From contig NW_009799179.1 in NCBI RefSeq assembly GCF_000213175.1, positions 3,701,551-3,765,550 of the forward strand: 64,000 nucleotides of DNA, written 5' to 3'. The stretch comes from Neurospora tetrasperma FGSC 2508 (Eukaryota > Ascomycota > Sordariomycetes > Sordariales > Sordariaceae). Shown one piece after another: positions 21,601-35,550 of this stretch; within the stretch, counting starts at the first letter, position 1, and each line of letters starts with the position of its first letter. Position numbers and translations under genes: made by a program. The notes below the pieces were generated by a model. It saw only the letters and a program-made list of their open reading frames with translations. It made no database searches and had not been told where the DNA came from.

Positions 21601-24600
21601 GCGGCCTAGACGGCTCCCCCGACGGGCGGCGCCGCGAGTCAAGACAACAAACAGTTCAACTCGCCTCTTGTTCCAGTGACAAGAAGCTTCGATACGGCAT
21701 GTGCTCTCGTGTTGTTGAGCCGCACAACGCTCTTTGTAGTGTACGGCAAAATCACAATGGAAGCCAAAGTGGAAGCTTGCAATCTCGGCAGATATGAATC
21801 ATCCGTCCACAGCAACCGAAAGATCCCCAACCCTTCGCTAAGTTAGACGACACAACTTTATTTCGACCTTAAGCTTGATACTCTCATCAACTTCTAGCGT
21901 ATTGCGACCAACTGATGTTCCATTAGGGTTTGTCACAATACCGAGGTGGTGATCCTGTCAAACACGGCGTAAGTCGCACAAGAGAGGCCATCCAGGAGCA
22001 CCGCGCACTGCAATCTGCTGCATTGTAGCCGGTATCCGATGCACTGGTTCGACAAGTCATCGAAAAGTTGACCACTCACTCGGTACCAACCCTAATTTTT
22101 AATCACGCCTGCCCCCCTGCCTTGGTTGAAGAATACTGTGTCATGTTCAACCACCCCCACAGCTCCCCAAGGTCTCAAGTTCCCCCGCTTCGGGTCTGAT
22201 ATAGGCTATCTCCGCTTTTATAACTGTGCAAAAGTGTCCAGGTCATCTCTAGGAGGGTCGGGTTTCAGCCAATCGGTGGCTCCCATCATTGCCTGCAGGA
22301 TACCTTTTTGATCCTTCAGATACGTTCATCTCATAACCACCATGCTGCCAACCACCTACAGGTATTTACCAAGTATACTTGACTGGTCTTCGTAAGAGAG
22401 AGTGGAGAGGGGGCATAGAAATGACACTTTTGCACAGTTAAAGGGATCCATGTCTCTCAGACACACAACCTTACTCCAACATCATCGTCATCATCACCAC
22501 CTCCTTCTCTTCCTTCGAAAGCGCCCAAGGGCCCTCAACATGGACATGGGGCACGTATTGTGACTCGGCCAGTCTCGGTCGAAATCTCCAATGCGGGTGA
22601 ATGTGGTGATCCCTTGTTTGAACTGGGGGTATATAGTACATATGATGTGTGGTGTTGTGGTAGTGGAACTTTAAATGCATACTTGCTTTTAGCAAAGATT
22701 GTGGTATATTGAGACTTAAATCTCAGTTTGGACACTTATCCTCGGTAGATACGCTACGTTATACAACCTCCCTACCAATTGTCCAGCTGTAGTTTATTGA
22801 CACCAGGATATCATGAGAGGATAACAATGGTGACCCATCCCTTGTTAGGAATGCTCGAATTCTTGGAATACACAAGACTTGGATACTCATCATATATGCT
22901 ATCAGCCTTATCTTCACTTCATACAGCTTACCAATCCTGGGCCTGGTGCGAGGATTCTTCTGTCATCTATGCTTTTTTCACAAATATTTCCACAGACATC
23001 TGTAAACGGAACGATTCTCCCCAACTTTCTCAATTTTCAAATCGTGATTCAACCTAGTACCAAGCAGGAATAGCATCGATATTAATTTTAGCGATCGCAC
23101 GAGATCAACCGCATCTGCATGTACGGTATCTTACACCGCATCTCACATCGCATCTCAGCTGCGCTCTGAATCAACTACCGCAAAGACTTGTGGCATCAAT
23201 TTTCAGCTTCCGGGGAAATCAGGCATAGTCAGTAAGCAAACTGCAACATTCATGCCCGCCAGAAATTGTGTGCAAGATGGTCCATCCAGCGCCCTAGCAT
23301 AAAAAAAGGTATGAAGATTCAAATTTACAGTGCTCCGGGTTGGTAATATGTCTGCCTAGCTATTTCGTGAAGGCATAGAATGCACATATGTACATGAAGA
23401 TACATGATAATGCCTGATTTCCCTGGAAGCTGCCCGAATATACCACTGCCCCGAGTCTATACGGTATCATGGAAACTCACAAAAGATCACACCCTTCTAA
23501 ATAGGTTGGTAGGTAGGTATCCCCTCGTTAATGCAATGAGAGAGTTCCGCGAGAGACGAGACAGGCGTTATCGAGCATCGGCTTCCGTGGTCAAAGATAT
23601 CGGATGCTCCCAAAAGCCAGGAGCACCACCAATCAGACAACTGACGACTTCGTTGTGTTTTCTAGGTACTACCGACCATCACGCCTTCTACGTAAAGTAA
23701 CCATGTCATGCATAGTTTAAACATGTACTGGTTAGTGTAAATAGGTACCCATGCAATGCAGGTCGCCTGTCTGGTGGTGTGAGCACAAAACTGCCTGCTG
23801 CTGCGGTCACCTGATTGCTGTACGAGAAAAAAAAAAAAAAGCAAGAAAGAGATCCTTGGTTTTCATGGTTTTCAGGACTTGCTACGGCATTGTTCTCAAA
23901 GGTACTGTCAAAACCTTTTGTAAGTCACTGTTGCTTGTACATAGCTGCAGTCATTTCGAAAAGAAAAATACCGCTGTTTTCGCTATTCGTTCTGATGAAC
24001 GTGACTTGCTTCATGTCGGTCAGTTGAACCGAGTAGGTAATTTTTAGAATATTTTTATTTTGCATGTGACGGCAGTTGAGGTCCTTCTGTCTTCATCGGC
24101 AAGCCCGTATCAGTTTCAATTACGGCTTACGTGCAATCTTTCCACTGATATCCATTCCTTCGGCTCTTCTCTTCCTATTGCTGTCCTTATGGGTTACGAG
24201 AAGTATGTTCATATTGGTCGCCCGGAGAAGTCCATATCCACCCACACACTCCCAACTCGTCACGCATCTTAGGTAACACTTCTCTTATGTTCAGTATGCC
24301 TCATGACGTTCCCAATACCTCTACGTCGGGGTCTTTTTGTTGATACACAACATACACACATCAGTTCCATGACATCACAAACTATCGTCACACAACGCTT
24401 TGCACGCACAACACAAGTTAACACAAGTCGACATAAACATGTCAAAGAATCGCGAACGATGATGAATGGTAGATGATACAGGCCTTCCCGACTACCTATG
24501 TTGAGACCACCCCCTCCCCCCTCCCCCAATAACGCCGCGCTTGGATAAAGTACAGATATGACCTCAAGAAAAAACACTCATAAGGATAAGGAAAAATGTG

Positions 24601-24689
24601 GATAACGATGCGTTGTGTTATCTCTAGCTGGAGTAGTATGTTTGGATCAATTCCACCAGGCTGCGCCTTTCGATCACTACTAGAGGTAT
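18690..24689. other. Gene-poor stretch, 6 kb
   Basis: No supportable gene. The left 500 nt is the permease promoter with AAG (18737-18751) and GAT (18937-18953) trinucleotide tracts and a GGTAGGTAGG tract near 18820. A (CCGA)n tract lies at 20297-20325. The remainder has only short random frames. About 24.3-24.69 kb is the 3' flank of the RIM15-type kinase. Confidence 0.45.
20297..20325. repeat. (CCGA)n microsatellite
   Basis: About six CCGA/CCGAC units with interruptions, in a gene-free stretch. Confidence 0.8.
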
Positions 24690-27600
24690 CTACTGATTCA
24701 CAGACCGGGAAAGTGGACGAGGGGTAGGCTCTTCATCTGCTTCAGCGGCCTCCTCATCCACCTTTGCTAGTGACAATTGGCGCGGTGTTTGCTCAACGTG
24801 GCAGATTTTCCTGCCCTCAGTCTCAGGCCTGAGGTCAGGAGGCGTAGAGACAGTGACGGCAGCGGCTTCCTCGTCTGCTACAGTTGTGTATGGAGCCATT
24901 GTTGCCGCTGCAGTATCAACAACCAGTGGAGGAAGTTCCATCTGCACGTCGGTGGTGGGAGTGACAATCTGGGCTGTTGGTGGCCCGAGCGTAGCGCTGC
25001 TGGCGCCCTCAGAGTCAGCGGCAGTCATGCTATCATGGCTGTTTGCCCGCATCATTTCAATTCCCAACTTCGACGATGGTAATGTGGATTTAGGGCGATG
25101 GTGCTTGGCAGGGTGCGGTTCCTGCCCGGAATTCGCCTGGCTAGCACCAAGCTCCTCATCCTCGTCATCGGCAGAGTCGATGCAGCCCTCAAGCCTGCGC
25201 TTCTCGATGGACTCTCGCCTTGCTCTCAACTTCTCGAGTGAGCGCTGTGGCACTGGACCTTTCGTTTGGCCTGCCAAGTGCTCCATCTGCGCTGGTGCGG
25301 ACTGCTGCGTTAACAACGGTGCATGTACTAGTGGTTTGGATCCATCATCACCGGCAACTAGGACCTCCTCTGAGCCTGAGATACCTAGCCCACCTTCACT
25401 CCAGTCACCAGTGGCCTTGCGGCTAACCACTACAGGAATGTCGTCTGTTGCAACAGATTCGGAGTCACCGAATGTTGAGCAAGTTGATTCCTCTTTGACG
25501 CTACCGCCAGAGTGGACAGTATATTTTGAAGACCCGGATGCAGAAACAGGGCTGTCTTCCAGGCGCAGGCTTTCTTGCCTGAGACCGGACGGTACAGGGG
25601 GCGGTAGGCCCAGTGACAACATCTGGGCCTGACCCGGCGAAGCGGGCTTCCACTGGCAGAAGGTACTCAGGACCTCACTTAACTTCGAAGAACTAATCGG
25701 CTTCTCTATAAGCGAATCAAAGTAATGCGGAGCATGAAGTTCCTTAAGATACGCCGTGATAGCAACGATGGGAGTATGATGGTTTTTGTTCTTCGTTTCG
25801 CGGACCATTCGGGCAACGTCAGAGCCGTTGATTACTGGTAGTTTGAACTCCATGAAGATGATATCGAACTTGATGTCGCTCAAAGCATATCGGCAGGCTT
25901 CCTGGCCTGTTGACGCCGAAATGGTCCGACAACGGAGCTTTTCCAAGAGCTTCTCCATTACCATGCGAGACACCGGGTGGTCTTCACAGATCAAGACATC
26001 TAGCGGTCGAAACATGGGACCATCCAAAACCTGCGACATCCGTCTGGAGCTTTGACGCCGGCGCTGTACCCGAAGAAGCGCATTCGCCTTATCCCCCTCG
26101 GTGTCGGATGACGATGGCGACATATCAAAGACCTGACTCCTGCGCTTATGGTGAGCCAGAATGTCGGCAGATATCGGACTTCCACTGCCTTCTTGAGAAC
26201 CGACAGTCAGGGAGCGAGCACGACCTGTTGCTGGACCGCTAGTATTCCGAGGACTTGACGTGAATGTGTGTGCAGGAACAGTCCTTTGCGGAGACAGAGG
26301 TAAAGGAGGCATGACGAGCCGCCCGTTTGACGGGGAAGAGGCAGTAGTCGTTGTGGCCGCCTTCTGAAGAGTAGGTGGAACACGTGTCCCTTCCACCGTA
26401 GATTGAAATGATCCCGATTGGTGTGAAAGGCTGGATGAGTTACTAGACGCCTTGCGTCGACCTTCCGCACCTTGGCCAGCCACAAACGACACAAGGAGAG
26501 GTGAGGAAGGTTGTGAAGCTCTGTTTGGAGAGTTTGAGTGTCCAATACCAGAAGGAGACTGAGGACGCTGAGATGCTTTTGCAGCAGAGAGCGTCCTTTG
26601 GACGGGGTTGGCGATTACTGGGCTGCCTTCCAAGGCTCCAATCGTGCCAGGACTGCTGATTGAGCTCAATGCTCCAGGACTGATGGGCTTGGTCTGAGAC
26701 TCTGCAGCCTCTGCCCGTAGTCTTTGTATGACATCCTTGTTCGCCTTCTCAAGAACAGCCAAGTTTTTGAACGAAAAGTTTCCGAAATCATCGGCAGCAA
26801 CTGGCTCGCTCAAGCGTCTGCTCTTCAGATCACGGACATGAGGGGGGATGTGAAGCGGCATCAAACCTCGTTTCACGGTGTTGATGTTGGAGTTGACCTG
26901 GGACCTAACCTTTGCCAACGCATCATGCGGCCTGTTATGATAATCAGGTGCTGGGGCTGAACTAGGAGGTGAAGACTGATCTTCCATTTCTTCTGCGAAG
27001 GACTGGAGAACGGCGCCACGTGAATCAAAATATTCAGTATCTTCTGGATGCTCAGGTTGAGGAACGAACTGAGCATCGTCTTGCAGCAATGTCTCCCAAT
27101 TGACACCCTCGAACCACGGATGGCTACGTATTTCTTCACCTCCTGACTGAAACTTGTCTTCGCGGTTCGCCCCAAGCCGCTGATGAGGATCCGAACACAA
27201 CAACTTGTTGATCAGATCCTTGGCCTCTGAAGAGATTTCCATATCACTGTCTTCAGGGAACTCCAATTTGCGTGCCAGGATGTTCCCAAAGACTTGTTCC
27301 GCTTCAGGTGCATGGAAGGGGGGGATTCCATACAAAAACTCGTACATGATGCATCCAACGGACCACCAATCACTTGTCTCGTCTTGAGGCTCTCCCCTGA
27401 TAGTTTCTGGGGCTAGGTAGTCGGGTGTTCCAACAAAACGGCGATTGGTATCCTGAGGGTCGAAAAGCGCCCAATTCGGCGGCGGCATATGAGGCTGTTG
27501 TGGAGGAGTACCTCTGTTGGCGTCTATGTTGCTTTGCGTGGTTGCGTGGGAGAGCGAGACGAAGTCGGGGGTTGTGCCCTCGTCGGCTTCGCTACGCTCG

Positions 27601-30600
27601 CCAGGAGACTGGATGGCTTGAGGCGGGACGGACAGGGTGTCGTTCAGGGACAGATTTGGAAGCATATGCGACAGTGCTTCGCTACCGCCACTGTCACTGC
27701 GGTTTGCGGATAACCGCCGAGGTTCTTGAGATAACACCCCGAGGTTGAAGTAGGATGGCTGTCCTAGGCCCGCACCATAGTCGCTCGGCGTCATTTGTGG
27801 GGTCGACAGAGGGGAAGGGTTGCGAGCATGAACGTCGAGAGAAGTGGAACGAGATGATGCGATCGAAGAGGACCGAACAAAAGGGCCTTGCTTGAGCAAG
27901 TCCGGAGCTGCGTCAGCGCCATTGTTAAGAGCACGCTTCTGTCGACCAACGAGACCCATGCGCGAGAGGCCAAAGTCAGTCAACTTCAGGTGTCCCTTTT
28001 GGTCAATAAGCAGATTGTCGGGCTTCAGGTCACGGTGAACGATGCCCCGACTGTGGAGGTGTTCGACACCGAGAACAACCTCACCGAGATACTTCTTCAC
28101 CCAGTCCTCGGGGAGACCCCCCAGTACTTTGATCAATGACGCGCAGTCGCCACCATTCAAATATTCCATGACCAGGTAGAGGTAGTCCTTACTCGAAAAC
28201 GTCCAATACAGCTTGGCGACAAAGTCGCTTTCGCCCTGCCACATCATGATGGCACGTTCTGCCTTGACATTGGTGACCTGGTTCTTGGCTACCATGTCGG
28301 CCTTCTTCAAGACCTTGATCGCAAAATATTCGCCGGTTGACTTCTTCTTGGATAGATAGACGCTTCCGAACGCACCCTTGCTGATGGGTTTGATGATCTC
28401 GAAGTCCTTGATTGATGGAGGAACTGCTTTGGCTTGCGGAGCGCCAACAACCGCGCTGAGACGAGGCGAGGGTGGGGGTTTGAAACCAAGATCCCCGGTT
28501 GATGCAGACACGGCTGCTGAGGATTGTCGCCGGTGATGATGAATACTGGGAGGGGTTGGAGAAGTAAACTCACTACTCGGTAGCATCGGTGATGCTTCGG
28601 GCGAGACCAGGCTGTCAGAAGGGAAAGGCAAATTACGCGGTTTGTGAAGTCGGAGGGGTGACGATGGTGGTCCATTTCGCGACGGGGATTCTTGTCTTCG
28701 AGGGGATATTGTTCCTGGAAGAATGAGGCTCCTTCGATTACGTTGTCGCGAACTTGCATGCCGGCGAAGGTCGCTAAACTCAGACAGCGGCGATTCTGTT
28801 CGGGTTGGCATCCTCGAGGCGACAGACGAGGATCTGATGCTTCCGCCATCACTGTCGCCAGCGTCGCTTTCCAAAAGCATGGATTCTCGTCTCGATTGGG
28901 TTGCGCTGGCAAGGTTACCAAGTGTACCCCGATTAGATCGAGGCGTGGGACATTCCTTTGGGCTGCTAGATCGAGTAGACTTGATTGATATTGATAATCG
29001 GCGGCTGGGGCGCTCTCCCGAAATGTGGGCCTTTTCCAAAGCCATTGCCAGTGTCGAAGGAGCATCGAAGGACCCAGGGAATATCCCCTCCTCCTGTGCA
29101 GACGTTGCTTCTTCGTCCTCAGTCTGCTCGAAGTCCTCTTCTTCCTCCTCTTCAGTAGAGTCACTAAGTCGACCAGCGGCAATCTTGGCAGCCCTGCGCA
29201 TAGCCTCATCGATACACTCCTGGACCACGATGGCAAATTCGATTCGAATCCTCTCGGCATACTCGAGAATTCTGCGATGGCGGAAGACAGCTTCAACCTT
29301 GGCCTTAGCAACGGCCTCCGTATCAGTACAGAGCAACGCAAGACCTTGTTCTTGCTCGAGTGTGTTCGTGCCAGGTGTTTCCCATTGCATCACCTGGGAA
29401 ATACGGCCCTCTGACTGGGGTGACTGCGTACGAAATTCTGCCGGATTCTGTGTGGTCTCCTTGATGGCAGGGGTGCTAATCTCGATCGCAGTGTCGCATA
29501 GATCAAGGAGCAGCTCAACAATTCGGGCTTGCGGCCGACGGATAGCAAAGGATCTGGCTCTCGAATGTCCGAATCCAGATGATCTGTCCCTCGACCGGCC
29601 GGCGTTTGAACTTGGCGATGATGTCCCCGGGGACGATGTCGTGGATGTTGGAGGACCAATGGGCATGCCTTTGTACTCGGCAATCGGCAAATTGGCAGGG
29701 TCTCCAATCAAAGTGCGGCTATGACGGGCCTCGAGGGCGTCGAGTACTTTGACAATGGCGTGACGGTGATCAATGAGACTTTCCTGGGTCATCTGAACAT
29801 CCATTTCCGCTCGATGCTCCTGTAGACACAAATCGGTGTGCTTTTCGAACCACCAAGGCGGGATCTGGCGTTCGCAAATACGGCAGAGCACTGGCGCTGG
29901 TGGAGGATGGCCATTTGGGTCATCCAGTCCGGACTCTGCAAGTTGGGTAAGATAGCTAGCGAGAACCTCAGCTCCTGAGCCGAGAGATTCTACGATAAAG
30001 GCTGGTAGATCGATCTTGATCTCACGCGGCGCTACCCACGGCCGTATCATCCACATGGTCTGCAAAGGATGATGGAGTTAGATCCAGTTGGTTTGCCGGC
30101 TCCCCTAACATATGTCCACTTTGTTAAACATGATTGGTGTTCACTTACATGGCTGTCTTTACCAGATGCACCATCATAGACCATGATACCTTGTGCCTCC
30201 ACGTCGATAATTGTCGGCTCCTTTGCTTGCTCAAGCGGGAGTAGCCGCGACAGTGGGCCGACCTTGACAGCAAAGCGGATGAACTTTGACTTTGAATCGT
30301 CCCTTTGCATGCTTTCGATGACATCGGCAAAGATGGACTTGTTGTCGCTGACGATCAGGTCTGTGATAGCAGTTCCTGTAACTTGTTCGGGTTGGGTTCC
30401 AATCACATCAACCCACGAAGGGCTGACCCATCGGATAGTTCCGTCCAGGTTGAGGTCCATGATGACGTTGAGGGTCTGTTCGGCGGCCTCTCGAAGGTCC
30501 TCTCTCTCCTCGCGGATATTCTCGCTGAGTGATCGCTCCATCTTGCCAGTCCTGAGCGACGATACGGCCGGCGGAGCCAGCAGGCTCGGGGCCTTGGATT

Positions 30601-30610
30601 GTTCCTCCAT
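24690..30610 (-). CDS. rim15: RIM15/Greatwall-type protein kinase with PAS, zinc finger and receiver domains, 1943 aa
   Basis: Exons 30610-30149 and 30059-24690; the 89-nt intron is in phase 0 (GTAAGT, TTTGCAG). The ATG has a strong context (CACCATGG). This kinase family links nutrient signals (TOR, PKA) to quiescence through endosulfine and PP2A. Domain order: PAS-like domain at about 45-150 (DGTIRWVSPSWVDVIG); a C2HC-type finger at about 210-235 (CRICERQIPPWWFEKHTDLC); serine/arginine-rich linker; kinase domain from about 705 (ISKGAFGSVY, AIKVLKK, HRDLKPDN, DFGLSRMG), with a roughly 175-residue insert before GTPDYLAPE, as in Greatwall kinases; AGC-type tail ending near 1175; response-regulator receiver at about 1503-1625 (DVLICEDHPVSRMVMEKLL, then FMEFKLPVINGSDV, AITAY and EKPI). 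The usual phosphoacceptor aspartate is glutamate, about E1558. The large second exon has no intron. Orthology is very likely; the exact local gene name is not known to me. Confidence 0.95.
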
Positions 30611-33600
30611 GGTGACTGAGTTGGACGACGGGGAGGTCAGGTTATCGTAGAACCATCTGACACGATGTTAGGGTGAGGCGATAAGAGGTCGGCAGCTTTC
30701 AAATCTTTCGGCGGAAGGACGCGGCGGCGGGCAAATTTCCGTGGAAAAGGGGCTCGGAAACTGAGGAGGTGGAAGCTGAGGCTAGACTCGTATGGTTGGC
30801 GTGCGTGCTTCTCGTTGTCTTGTCGAAGGACGTCCGGGGTGGAGCCGAGGGCTTGTCTGGCAGACGTGCCAGAGCTAGAGCGCAGCAGGAGCCTGAGACA
30901 TAATGTGTTTTCTTGACCTGAGTGTATCGCCGTCGTCTGATGCGCGGTGGTCTAGATGTCGTCGGAATGCGGTAGGCCGGTGTTCGTGGTCGTGGTCGGG
31001 CAGGGTGGGAGGTTGAGGTGTCGTTGAACCGTGGTTGTTGGGCCAGCGCCGAACGGTGCAGGTTACAGCAGTCGCAGGACGGGAATCGGGCCCAGGCGGG
31101 CAGTGGACCGACTGGCGTCGGGTAGACCGTCTTGCGTCAGACGGGATGCACTATGTGTGTAGGCTCCAGTCGCTCAGCACGTGAAGGCGGAAGAGGCAGT
31201 ATGGACTGCAGAATCGTGAAAGAATGGACTGAGCGTCCTTGCACGACCTACTAGTCGAGCGACGGTAGGTTGTGGTGATGGTGGTTGTCGACAACAGTGG
31301 ATGGATGAGTGGCACGCCTTGAACGAACAGGGGTTGCAGGAAGTGGAAAGTGAGTGTGCGGTCAATTTTGGGCAAGCGAGACGAAGCTTGGATTGGAAGA
31401 TTGGAAAATTGGAAGATTGCGAGGGTATGTAGTAGCGCTGGGAGCCGCCGACTCCGTGTTCCGTGATGCGCGAATCGAGTTTCTGTGCAGTGGGCGAAAA
31501 GACGGACAGAATCAACGGGGATAAGCTAAGGTATGGCCCGATAATGGATGATGTCGGTGTTGTCGGAGTCGGAGTCGTCAGTCGTCGCAAGGATGTGCCC
31601 AGAGAGCAGGAAGGATGGAAGGTGGGCTCTGGTGGACTTGGTGGACTCCAGCTGTTGCCGCGGACAATCCGCGGTGGTGTTGCCGTCGCCCGGTCCACCG
31701 AAGTGCGAGAAGTGGCCGCCCACTGCCGTCGTGACTCGCTCGAGAGGAGCCGCCCCCGTCCCGTGGTTCCAGAATGGAAGGAAGCTAGTGTAAAGTGGGG
31801 CTCTCTTTGTTTCGCTTCCCGTCCGTGACAGCGGCAGTTTCTCTTTCTGCTCTCCAAACACCGACAAGTTAATGGGTACAGGGAGAAGAAGATATAATCG
31901 ATTGACAGCAAGCGAGAAGGGAAGGAAAAGAATGTGAGATGGCGAGATACCTGACAAAAACTTCAACGGGGTGGAAGCGGTGGACCGACTCGCTGATTTA
32001 CACGGAACAAAAACTTCCACTGCGTCTTCCCCCCTCGCTCGGACAAGGTAAAGCGTGCTGTGCTTTCTCAGGTCGTTGCGTTTCCTGTCCCGGCATTGGA
32101 ACACCCAAGACTCCCAAGAGAACAGTCCAACGGGACCTCTCCAAGCACACCGTTTTTTTTTTTTTTAATTCGTCACTATGTTCACTACGTGATCACCTGC
32201 GCTACGTCGAGTAGGTACCTCTACCTACGTACCGCCAGCACCTAGGTACCTATGGTACGCACCTACATGAAACGCTTATCCGGAACATAAAACGACAGGT
32301 AGCTGTCCGCGTACGCCTTGCAAGCCAAACCAAAGACCCAAGTAACCGACTTTCTTCTCCACAACTCGACCTAAAAGTAACCTGAGCCAAGAGTTCCCTT
32401 TTGGGCGCGTTGAATTCACTGGTGCTTTTCCCAATTTACTACCCCACGATAGAGTGGCTTTTCGTAAAGCTGTGATGAAACACTAAACAAAATTGGCTTT
32501 GAGCCAAACGTAGGAGTTGGCGCTGATATATGACGGCTTGCCTAGTTACCGAATCGCGAAAACGGTCGTTTGTAGGTATACCATATATCAGATATTCAAT
32601 ACCCCACCTACGCAGGACAGCGCGATTGAGGGTATGTACAACGAGGCGAGAACATGGGTGTCGGGCATCCAATGCTGAGTTGCTTCGTTCGAGAGCGGGG
32701 GAATGAGCTCAAAGCTGGCCAATCACACGCGCACCTACTTACTTGGCCGCTTGACGGGACACAACGTGACAACCTACAGTACCTTTAATGACGGGACGGG
32801 ACTTGCTGTATCATGGACCACCCACTCTGAGACTGGGACTCTTGGTCATTGATTACCCCGTCCAAGGCCTACAATCTGGGGTCGACGTTGAGGTTCCGGA
32901 ACCATCAATAACGGAGAGTCAGGGGCTGTTGATTTTTTTTCTTTCTTTTTTCTTTCCTACCTAGAGGTATCTTGGGGTGGTACAGGTCACGCTACCATTC
33001 AACCAACCACTTTCCCTCACAATCTGCCCATCATCGAACGGTGCTGTTTGTTTGATTCAAAGCCCCCCCTAAGCTTGTATAGGTATGCTACCTCTATCTC
33101 TTGACCACTACAGAGGCAAGCAGCAGCGCACAGGTCATGTAAAGGTGGTTTGCTATCTTGCTTCCTGGGTCAAACAAGCTGATCAGTTTGAGTTGTCATC
33201 GTTGATTCAGAATACGGACCACTGGGGTTATGGAGTTCCCTTATACTGAACCGACGTTACATTGATAACTGAATTGACAGACGAGGTAATAATGTCTGGT
33301 GATTCCAACAACATAGAATTTCACCAGTACTTGCCGTGAGCGGTGAGAAAGAGGATGGCGCTTTCCCTTCTTCCCAGGTGCTACCCCGCCATATCCCACC
33401 GTGTCAACTATAACATCGCCTGTGACATGCTACCTCAGAGGTAAGTTTTCAGACGGGTCACGTTGTCTTGCATCTCCACCTGCCTCGCTTCCGTCGTTTC
33501 TTCTTCCTCTTTCCCCAGTCCCCAGTCTCAACGATGATCTCAGCGTAGATCCCCGGGATACCATCAATAAGGAAAAGGGACGACGAGGTTCAAACACCTG

Positions 33601-33700
33601 ACGTCCTATTACATCTCCATCTATCTTGAGACGGATCCCTTCGGCAAGCTGGACAAGCCAGGATGGATGCGATGCTGCAGCCAGAGTCTCACTCTCGCTT

Positions 33701-33727
33701 CTTCCACTTCCACTTCCACTTCCACTT
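33701..33727. repeat. (CTTCCA)n microsatellite
   Basis: Four and a half units of CTTCCA. The reverse strand would read as a lysine/tryptophan or glutamate/valine dipeptide run, which explains the odd-looking frames here. Confidence 0.9.
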
Positions 33728-35517
33728 CTTCCATCCACCAGCTTCCAACGGCATCATCGTGTGCGGATGGTGGCTTCTGCCGGCTGAGGTGATGCCAGCC
33801 ACCACGTCCTGCATGACGCCGTTGCACGAGAATGCCCTGCCTATAGGCTCTTGAGCCATGGCACACTCGAGGGACCTCCGGCTTCCCAAGTACGTGCCTG
33901 TCTGCATACGTCGCGTAAGGTATGACTGCCACGGTCTTTGCGAATCGGATCTCGTCATCCTCAAAAACCTTGAGCAACGCGCTACCTTTGTTTGATAGGC
34001 CAAGCCGGAGATACCTCCCTTGGCCTCTTTTTTTCGCGCAGCTTAAGCAGGCCAGCGAGGGCTCTTCATATTCCTGTTTCCAAGCACAGATAGGTAGGGC
34101 TGCTCAACAGTCTGGCTGCTCGCTTCTTCCCGCTGTCAACGGAATTGATGAATCGTCTTCGAGCTGCTTACAAGCGATCTGGCAAAAGGCAGCGGTGACT
34201 AAGCGGCGTCAAAAGCAGCGTTGGGTCACGGAATTCGATGAGGACTCAACCAATCCCTCTCTGGACTATCAAAGATCTACCCTCTCGTAGCAACTACGTT
34301 GAGTACTCCTCGAGAGGCAACTGATGTGAGTTCAGGCTGTGGATCCACAACTCGCCAGTTGATGGGGGTGAGGGTGACAGGCCGCGTTCCTCCCAAGACA
34401 TTGTCTCAGTATTATAGATCTGCGTTGCTGTACTTCGCACGCATACATGGCAGTATCTGTACATGACGGCGTTCGGAAAGAAACTGTTCTAGACTAGTAG
34501 GGACTAAGGGACCAGATCAATGGACAGCCTATTAATTTAGCTAACCATGATCGTTAACCCCTCATTTTCTTCTACCATCCTAGCTGAAGTCGGCCACGTC
34601 TGGCCATGGTGTGGCACCTGCTTGCATTCTTTGAAAAAGCTATCCAAGAAGGGATCTCGAACGCTTTGGCCTGGGGCTTCTCCGAACTAAACCGAACAGC
34701 TGGGGGAAGGCCAAAAGAAGCCTGATAGAAACAAAACTACAAGCCTACATGCGAAGAGAAGTTTAATGGTCCCTAGTTTGAACTACAAAGATAGCCTCTT
34801 CGAAGTCCATAAAGGGGGATGGCTAAAAAGAATCGAGACTATTAAAACCACAACGTTGATTTCTTTTCAGTAACCGTGCCCACTGCCCAGAGACTTCCCG
34901 GCTTTGTAGGGCTACGAAGCATCAATGAATCCCGTGAATATATGAGTTGGCCTGGAGCGAGACAAAGGAGGGCCCAGACAAAACAACTACACGTTAGGTC
35001 TACAAAATCGACCGTCTGACTTTCACGTAGCAATTGACCAAATATTCGCGGTGCAGCTATGATATCCAGACCGATCCATCCGGCCTTGGCCACTTTGACC
35101 TGATCAGCGAGTATATTTGTCGCCCTTTTGACAAACGTACCTACCATCTTTCAAATGCTTCCCCGATCCCTTCTCGCTTACATAATGCTGGTTGTGTCGC
35201 TCAGGGCAGCACAAGGAGACGAATTCAAGCACACCGTACGTTTTCCATCTCAGAATGGGACCACTAGAATTGCACAGACGTCACACTCACTACGCCATGG
35301 GCAAGGAGGGGGCTTGGATTTGTGGTATCAAACATGCCATACTGAATAAATGAACGCCACAACGATGCGTGTCTAGATAGTACCCATCGAGGCGACACCT
35401 GTTGTTTGTCTTTAAACCATCACGAACTACTATAGGCCACTGCAACAATATGGTTTACAAAACAGCGTAAACGGTCAGTAAGGAAGTGACAATCCGAGAC
35501 GGCCCCTAAACTCTTGG

Positions 35518-35519
<2 letters not shown>

Positions 35520-35550
<31 letters not shown>
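35520..35550. repeat. Poly-G run abutting the gap
   Basis: 31 consecutive G, directly followed by N. The far side of the gap starts with five G. Probably a sequencing or assembly artefact at a contig end. Confidence 0.8.

Noticed and set aside
28307-29724. Frames of over 300 aa on both strands inside the kinase gene
   Set aside because: Alternate-frame shadows of the RIM15-type coding exon; no domain.
33621-34290. Overlapping frames on both strands (122, 118 and 104 aa)
   Set aside because: Repetitive appearance comes from the CTTCCA microsatellite; no exon chain or domain.
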